Shown here one piece after another: positions 32,303 to 36,450 of a DNA stretch of 36,450 bases. The notes beneath the pieces were generated by a model that was given only the letters and a program-made list of their open reading frames with translations, searched no databases and was not told the DNA's origin. The translations under genes were made by a program, and so were the position numbers. Where the stretch lies: the NCBI GenBank assembly GCA_002315385.1, contig DCHZ01000020.1, forward strand, positions 21,580-58,029, read 5' to 3'. Source of the DNA: Firmicutes bacterium UBA1739. Lineage in GTDB: Bacteria; Bacillota; Clostridia; Peptostreptococcales; Anaerovoracaceae. Within the stretch, counting starts at the first letter, position 1. The number at the start of each line of letters is the position of its first letter.

Positions 32303-34108
32303 ATGAATGACTGTAAAATAAAACAGAGAAATGAAATTGAGCAGAAGTACAAATGGAGTATAGAAACCATGTACAATGCTGATTTCGTGTGGGAAAGAGA
32401 TTATTGCGAAGTGAAAGATGCGGCTGTCGAGCTGGCTGAATATAAAGGTCACCTGGATGACAGTGCCCTGACACTGCTGGAGTTTCTGGACAAAAGAAGC
32501 ACAGCCTGGAGGACGTTGGAGCATTTGTTTGTATTTGCACGAATGAAGAGAGATGAAGACAACAGAGAGGCCAAATATCAGGCACTTTGCGAAAAGGCTC
32601 AGAAACTGGCTGTGACGCTCTCAGAGGCCACTTCATTCTTCGCTCCCGAGCTTATGGAAATATCGAAGGATGTGCTTAATCAGTTTGTAAGAGATGAAAT
32701 GGGTCTTCATACTTACGTTCATATGCTGAAATGCATTCTTAGAGAAAAAGAGCACATACTGACTCCGGAAGCCGAAAGCATGATGGCACAGTATTCCGAG
32801 GTTATTTCGGCACCTTCCGAAATATTCAAAATGATTAATAATGCCGATATGAAGTTCGGAACAGTAAAAGATGAAACAGGAAAAGAAATCGAACTGACTC
32901 ACGGCAATTACATCAGCTTTATGGAATCTCATAACCGTGATGTCAGGAAGAGTGCGTACAAAGCTATGTATGCCGCATATCTTAAGCAGAAAAACACCCT
33001 GGCTTCGGCATATAACTATAATGTTAAAAGTACAAATCTGGTGACAAAGCTCAGAAATTATGATTCGGCTTTGAGTGCGGAGCTTTACGGGGACAATATT
33101 CCCGAAGAAGTTTATACCAATCTTATTGATGCGGTAAATGAAAAGCTTCCTGTGCTGCACCGTTATGTGGAACTGAGAAAGAAAATTCTCGGGGTGGATA
33201 AAATCCATATGTACGATATGTATGTTCCGCTGGTGGAGATGAAGGATCAGGAGAAAAGCTACGAGGAATGTGTGGAGATAGTGAAGAATGCACTTATGCC
33301 GCTGGGCTGGGAGTATGCCGAAAATCTGGAAAGGGGCTTCAGTGAGGAATGGAGATGGCTTGATGTCTGTGAAACTGAGGGCAAAACCAGCGGTGCATAT
33401 TCTTTCGGCAGCTATGACAGCCACCCGTTTGTGCTTCTGAACTTTGACGGAAAGAAGAAATATGCTTTCACCATTGCCCATGAGATGGGGCATTCAATGA
33501 ACTCCTTCTATACCAGAATGTATCAGCCGTTTATTTACGGCGGACATTCGATATTCACTGCAGAGGTTGCTTCCACTGTCAATGAAATCCTCCTTCATAA
33601 CTATCTTATGGAAAATGCCGAAAGTGAAGAGGAAAAGAAATATCTGATAAATCTGCAGCTGGAGGAAATAAGGGCGACGGTTATCAGGCAGACCATGTTT
33701 GCGGAGTTTGAAAAGATGACTCACGAAGCATCTGCTGAGGGGATTTCCCTTACCAACGAATGGCTGTGCGATACTTATCGGGAGCTGAACAGAAAGTATT
33801 TCGGAGAAGATGTGGAACTGGATGATGAAATTGCAATAGAATGGGCAAGGATTCCACATTTCTACAGCGATTTTTATGTATATAAATATGCAACCGGCTA
33901 TTCGGCGGCAATTAAAATAGTGGACAGGATTATGAATGAAGGCGAAACCGCAGTAAATGATTATATTGGATTTCTTAAAATGGGAGATTCGGATTTCCCG
34001 ATAGAGCTTCTAAAAATTGCCGGTGTCGATATGAGTAATAAGGAGCCTGTGGAAAATACAATGAAGGTATTTGAATCGCTGCTGAATGAACTTGAAGAAA
34101 TGATGTAA
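32303..34108 (+). CDS. pepF: Oligoendopeptidase F, M3 family
   Basis: PepF is a cytoplasmic zinc metallopeptidase that cuts short peptides of about 7-17 residues. The 601-residue protein has the active site HEMGHS with H393, E394 and H397, and a downstream FTAEVASTVNE that supplies the third zinc ligand. The N-terminal helical part and FDGKKKYAFTIAHE are typical for the family, as is the length. A strong GGAGGG precedes the ATG. It is followed 13 bases later by nadK, so both are likely co-transcribed. Confidence 0.96.
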   Translation: MNDCKIKQRNEIEQKYKWSIETMYNADFVWERDYCEVKDAAVELAEYKGHLDDSALTLLEFLDKRSTAWRTLEHLFVFARMKRDEDNREAKYQALCEKAQKLAVTLSEATSFFAPELMEISKDVLNQFVRDEMGLHTYVHMLKCILREKEHILTPEAESMMAQYSEVISAPSEIFKMINNADMKFGTVKDETGKEIELTHGNYISFMESHNRDVRKSAYKAMYAAYLKQKNTLASAYNYNVKSTNLVTKLRNYDSALSAELYGDNIPEEVYTNLIDAVNEKLPVLHRYVELRKKILGVDKIHMYDMYVPLVEMKDQEKSYEECVEIVKNALMPLGWEYAENLERGFSEEWRWLDVCETEGKTSGAYSFGSYDSHPFVLLNFDGKKKYAFTIAHEMGHSMNSFYTRMYQPFIYGGHSIFTAEVASTVNEILLHNYLMENAESEEEKKYLINLQLEEIRATVIRQTMFAEFEKMTHEASAEGISLTNEWLCDTYRELNRKYFGEDVELDDEIAIEWARIPHFYSDFYVYKYATGYSAAIKIVDRIMNEGETAVNDYIGFLKMGDSDFPIELLKIAGVDMSNKEPVENTMKVFESLLNELEEMM

Positions 34109-34121
34109 TATTTGAGGAATT

Positions 34122-34922
34122 ATGGACAGAGTAATAAATGTTATTGCAAATAAAAATGCTGTATCTCAGGAAACCAAGGTATTGCTTACGGAAAAACTCA
34201 CAGCTGCGGGATTTGTTGTCTCGGAAGAGTACAGCGAAAATGCCGAGCTGATAGTGTGTGTCGGAGGGGACGGAGCTCTGCTCAGAACTCTCCGGGATCT
34301 CAATTTCCCGCAGAAGCCCATCATAGGAGTAAACACAGGTCATTTGGGATTTTTCCAGGAAATAATGCCGGATCGGCTGGACGCCTTCGTATCGGCATAC
34401 AGAAATAATACTTTTATCAGACAGAAGATGAAAGTGGCTCAGGCTGTGGTGGAAACAAAGCACGAAAAAACGAGGCTGTATGGACTGAATGAGATAGGAA
34501 TAAAAGCGGATAAATCCAGATCGATTCATCTTAATCTGAGCTTCGGAAGCAGTTTTGTGGAGCGCTTCAGCGGCGACGGAATAATTGTTGCCACTCCGGC
34601 GGGAAGTACAGCATACAATTATGCTTTAGGGGGATGCATAGTGGATCCCGGTCTGGATCTGCTTCAGGTCACACCGATATCTCCGATGAATACCACGGCT
34701 TTCCGCTCTTTCACCTCCAGTGTTGTGGTACCGCCGGAAATATGTATCAACGTTTTCCCGGAATTCACATTCGAAAACTCACTTCTGGTGGTGGCAGACG
34801 GAAAAGAATATAAATTTGAGGATATTACAGGCATATATGTCTCTTTTTCCGATAAAAATGTTGAATTACTCAGACTTGAGGGTTATAATTTTTGGAATAA
34901 GGTAAAAACAAAATTCTTATGA
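34122..34922 (+). CDS. nadK: NAD kinase
   Basis: NAD kinase phosphorylates NAD to NADP. The 266-residue protein has the GGDG motif at residues 48-51 (CVGGDGALLRTLRD), NTGHLGFFQ and the TPAGSTAYNYALGG signature. It is short, as usual in Bacillota. TGAGGAA provides a ribosome binding site. The stop overlaps the rluD start (ATGA), so the two genes are translationally coupled. Confidence 0.95.
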   Translation: MDRVINVIANKNAVSQETKVLLTEKLTAAGFVVSEEYSENAELIVCVGGDGALLRTLRDLNFPQKPIIGVNTGHLGFFQEIMPDRLDAFVSAYRNNTFIRQKMKVAQAVVETKHEKTRLYGLNEIGIKADKSRSIHLNLSFGSSFVERFSGDGIIVATPAGSTAYNYALGGCIVDPGLDLLQVTPISPMNTTAFRSFTSSVVVPPEICINVFPEFTFENSLLVVADGKEYKFEDITGIYVSFSDKNVELLRLEGYNFWNKVKTKFL

Positions 34923-35800
34923 GATACGTTGTAAAACAAAATGATGAAGGATTAATGATAAAAGATATCCTGAAACGCAGAATGGGATTTTCCACACGTC
35001 TGATTCGCAGCCTGAAAAGGGACGGGGGCGTGTTTCTGAACGATGTTGATTCCAGACTTAATCTGACGGTTTCCGGTGGGGATATAATAAAAGTGGAGTT
35101 TCCGGAGGAAAGAAGCGGATTTGAGCCGCAGGAAATACCCATAGAAATTGCATATGAAGATGAGGATCTGATGATAATAAACAAACAGCCGGGAATAGTG
35201 GTTCATCCCACAAAAGGGCATCCTCATTCTACAATAGCCAACGGTCTTACATGGCTCATGCAAAACCGGAATGAATTTTTTAAAATCAGATTTGTGAACA
35301 GGCTTGATATGGATACTTCGGGGCTTCTGGTGGTGGCGAAAAATGCGTTTACTCAGGAGAGCTTCCAGAAGCAGATGAAAAACAATCTTACAAGAAAAAA
35401 GTATATCGCCGTTGTTGACGGGTTAATGACCTCGGAAAACGGAGTGATAGATCTTCCTATAGGAATTGCGGACGAGAATACAGTCGGGCGGATTGTAAAA
35501 CCTGACGGATATCCTTCGGTAACAAAATATGATGTAAAAGCATATCTGCCTAACGGAAAGACTCTGGTGGAGCTGACCCTGGAAACCGGCAGAACCCATC
35601 AGATCAGAGTGCATATGTCTCATATAGGGCATCCTGTGACGGGTGATTCTCTGTACGGACATGTACAGCCGGAATTAATTGAGCGTCAGGCTCTGCATTC
35701 GCATTTTCTCGGATTCAGACATCCCCGTACGGATGAATGGATAGAAGTCCGGGGAGAAATTCCTGAGGATATTAATAGGTTAATTCAAAATTATTACTGA
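34919..35800 (+). CDS. RluA-family pseudouridine synthase (RluD-like)
   Basis: The 293-residue protein has an N-terminal S4 RNA-binding domain (about residues 10-60) and a RluA-type catalytic domain. The catalytic aspartate is D130 in NRLDMDTSGLLVVAKN; GRTHQIRVHMSHIGHPVTGD lies further on. The usual His before RLD is Asn here, a common clostridial variant. Members modify 23S rRNA or tRNA uridines; the target cannot be settled from sequence. It overlaps nadK by four bases. Confidence 0.92.
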   Translation: MRYVVKQNDEGLMIKDILKRRMGFSTRLIRSLKRDGGVFLNDVDSRLNLTVSGGDIIKVEFPEERSGFEPQEIPIEIAYEDEDLMIINKQPGIVVHPTKGHPHSTIANGLTWLMQNRNEFFKIRFVNRLDMDTSGLLVVAKNAFTQESFQKQMKNNLTRKKYIAVVDGLMTSENGVIDLPIGIADENTVGRIVKPDGYPSVTKYDVKAYLPNGKTLVELTLETGRTHQIRVHMSHIGHPVTGDSLYGHVQPELIERQALHSHFLGFRHPRTDEWIEVRGEIPEDINRLIQNYY

Positions 35801-35875
35801 AATATGTTGTTTGCACCGGTTATCGGAATTAATACCGGTAATGATAACATAAAAAGTAAATTACGGGAGAAAGGT

Positions 35876-36331
35876 ATGGAAAAATTAAAACGGTTATATT
35901 TAAAAAGTCCATGGATAATTCTGGCAGCCATCACTGTAATAGTACTGGGAGCAGCGGTAAAAATATTTCTTAAACCGGGAGTGCTGCTTACGGTGATTAT
36001 AGGAATTATTGTATTTTTGTCGTTTATTGTTCTGGCATACTGCATGATGGTTAAGCAATCGACTTCTACAGGGAAAAAGGAAGAGAATATGAGTATCGGC
36101 AAACTGAAATCCAAGGTTCGTGCATCAAGACTGACCGAAGACATGATGACTGTCGTATATATGGCGATTATCGTTTTCGGAGCCTTTGTTGATTCGGTTA
36201 TGATGATAGTTGCGGGAATCGTTGTTTTTGTAATACATATTACTCTTTCATACTGGGCGGAAAGACACTATATTAAAGAAGAGAAAAAAAGAATGAATCA
36301 GTATGAGGAATCCAGAAAGCAACTGAGATAA
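35876..36331 (+). CDS. Small hypothetical membrane protein
   Basis: I do not recognise this 151-residue protein. It has four likely membrane helices, about residues 13-32, 35-58, 90-107 and 108-125, with a polar loop between helices 2 and 3 and a basic C-terminal tail (HYIKEEKKRMNQYEESRKQLR). GGAGAAAGG at 35865-35873 precedes the ATG at 35876; the frame is open back to 35804 but without a ribosome binding site there. It follows the pseudouridine synthase by 75 bases and ends at a terminator. Its positive tail suggests the C-terminus is cytoplasmic. Confidence 0.7.
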   Translation: MEKLKRLYLKSPWIILAAITVIVLGAAVKIFLKPGVLLTVIIGIIVFLSFIVLAYCMMVKQSTSTGKKEENMSIGKLKSKVRASRLTEDMMTVVYMAIIVFGAFVDSVMMIVAGIVVFVIHITLSYWAERHYIKEEKKRMNQYEESRKQLR

Positions 36332-36353
36332 TAGCTGAGGAGATTATGTAAAG

Positions 36354-36380
36354 CCGGATGCAGAACGCATCCGGATTTTT
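36354..36380 (+). terminator. Intrinsic terminator at the end of the last operon
   Basis: CCGGATGC (36354-36361) pairs with GCATCCGG (36367-36374) around AGAAC, followed by ATTTTT. Beyond it (36381-36450) no gene is visible; only a small CGCGT-TAG-ACGCG inverted repeat at 36396-36408. Confidence 0.88.
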
Positions 36381-36450
36381 GTATATCGAAAACCCCGCGT
36401 TAGACGCGTGTATAACATCAACGGTGGAAAGCTTACAGGAAAAGATTTCA

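Noticed and set aside
32633..33493. 286-codon open frame on the - strand within pepF
   Set aside because: Fully inside pepF, no family resemblance, unusual composition; a shadow frame.
36396..36408. CGCGT-TAG-ACGCG inverted repeat near the window end
   Set aside because: Five base pairs with no T tract and truncated context; too little to name a feature.

Overview
The window is a housekeeping stretch of a low-GC Gram-positive bacterium, most likely a member of the Clostridia (Bacillota). The evidence is gene order and gene types: infB-rbfA-nrnA-truB-ribF-rpsO-pnp followed by an M16 peptidase, phoH-ybeY-era-recO followed by an alpha2-type glycyl-tRNA synthetase and pyruvate phosphate dikinase, AGGAGG-type ribosome binding sites, sigma-A-like promoters, a CIRCE element and SLH-domain surface proteins. 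The exact genus cannot be read from the sequence. I see no phage, IS element, CRISPR array or defence island.

Layout. (1) 1-9321: translation and RNA metabolism operon on the + strand: infB (5' end outside the window), rbfA, nrnA, truB, ribF, then rpsO with its own promoter and an S15-type three-way-junction leader, then pnp behind a terminator and a long base-paired leader, then an M16 peptidase. (2) 9417-14023: U32 peptidase/hydroxylase of the DUF3656 type, ABC-F ATPase and dUTPase, closely spaced. (3) 14281-15828: NhaC-type antiporter with a palindrome at its promoter. (4) 15858-16369: a genomic scar. The C-terminal third of a TepA (ClpP-like) gene on the - strand abuts, back to back, the C-terminal part of the sporulation gene yqfD on the + strand; both have lost their 5' parts and yqfD also carries a frameshift. 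(5) 16344-24483: phoH, ybeY, era, recO, a DUF4342 protein, glyS, a structured leader, ppdK. (6) 24648-26690: htpG under a strong promoter with a perfect CIRCE operator. (7) 26722-31334: DMT exporter (-), copper-amine-oxidase-N/DUF3298 secreted protein (+), tRNA-Arg(TCG) (-), SLH-domain surface protein (+). (8) 31360-36331: murI (-), divergent pepF, nadK, rluD and a small membrane protein.

How the parts fit. Region 1 makes translation initiation and ribosome maturation factors, RNA modification enzymes and RNA turnover enzymes. Region 2 adds two proteins that probably act on or near the peptidyl transferase centre. Region 5 continues ribosome maturation (YbeY, Era) with RecO repair and PPDK-based pyruvate/PEP metabolism.

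The most notable non-routine signals are the tepA/yqfD scar, which suggests loss of sporulation in this lineage; the ppdK leader, with a 16-bp stem and two mutually exclusive downstream hairpins resembling a riboswitch or attenuator; the pnp leader structure; CIRCE control of htpG; and a Cys-x3-Cys-x2-Cys-x3-Cys cluster in the DUF4342 protein. No complete undescribed multi-gene system could be supported.
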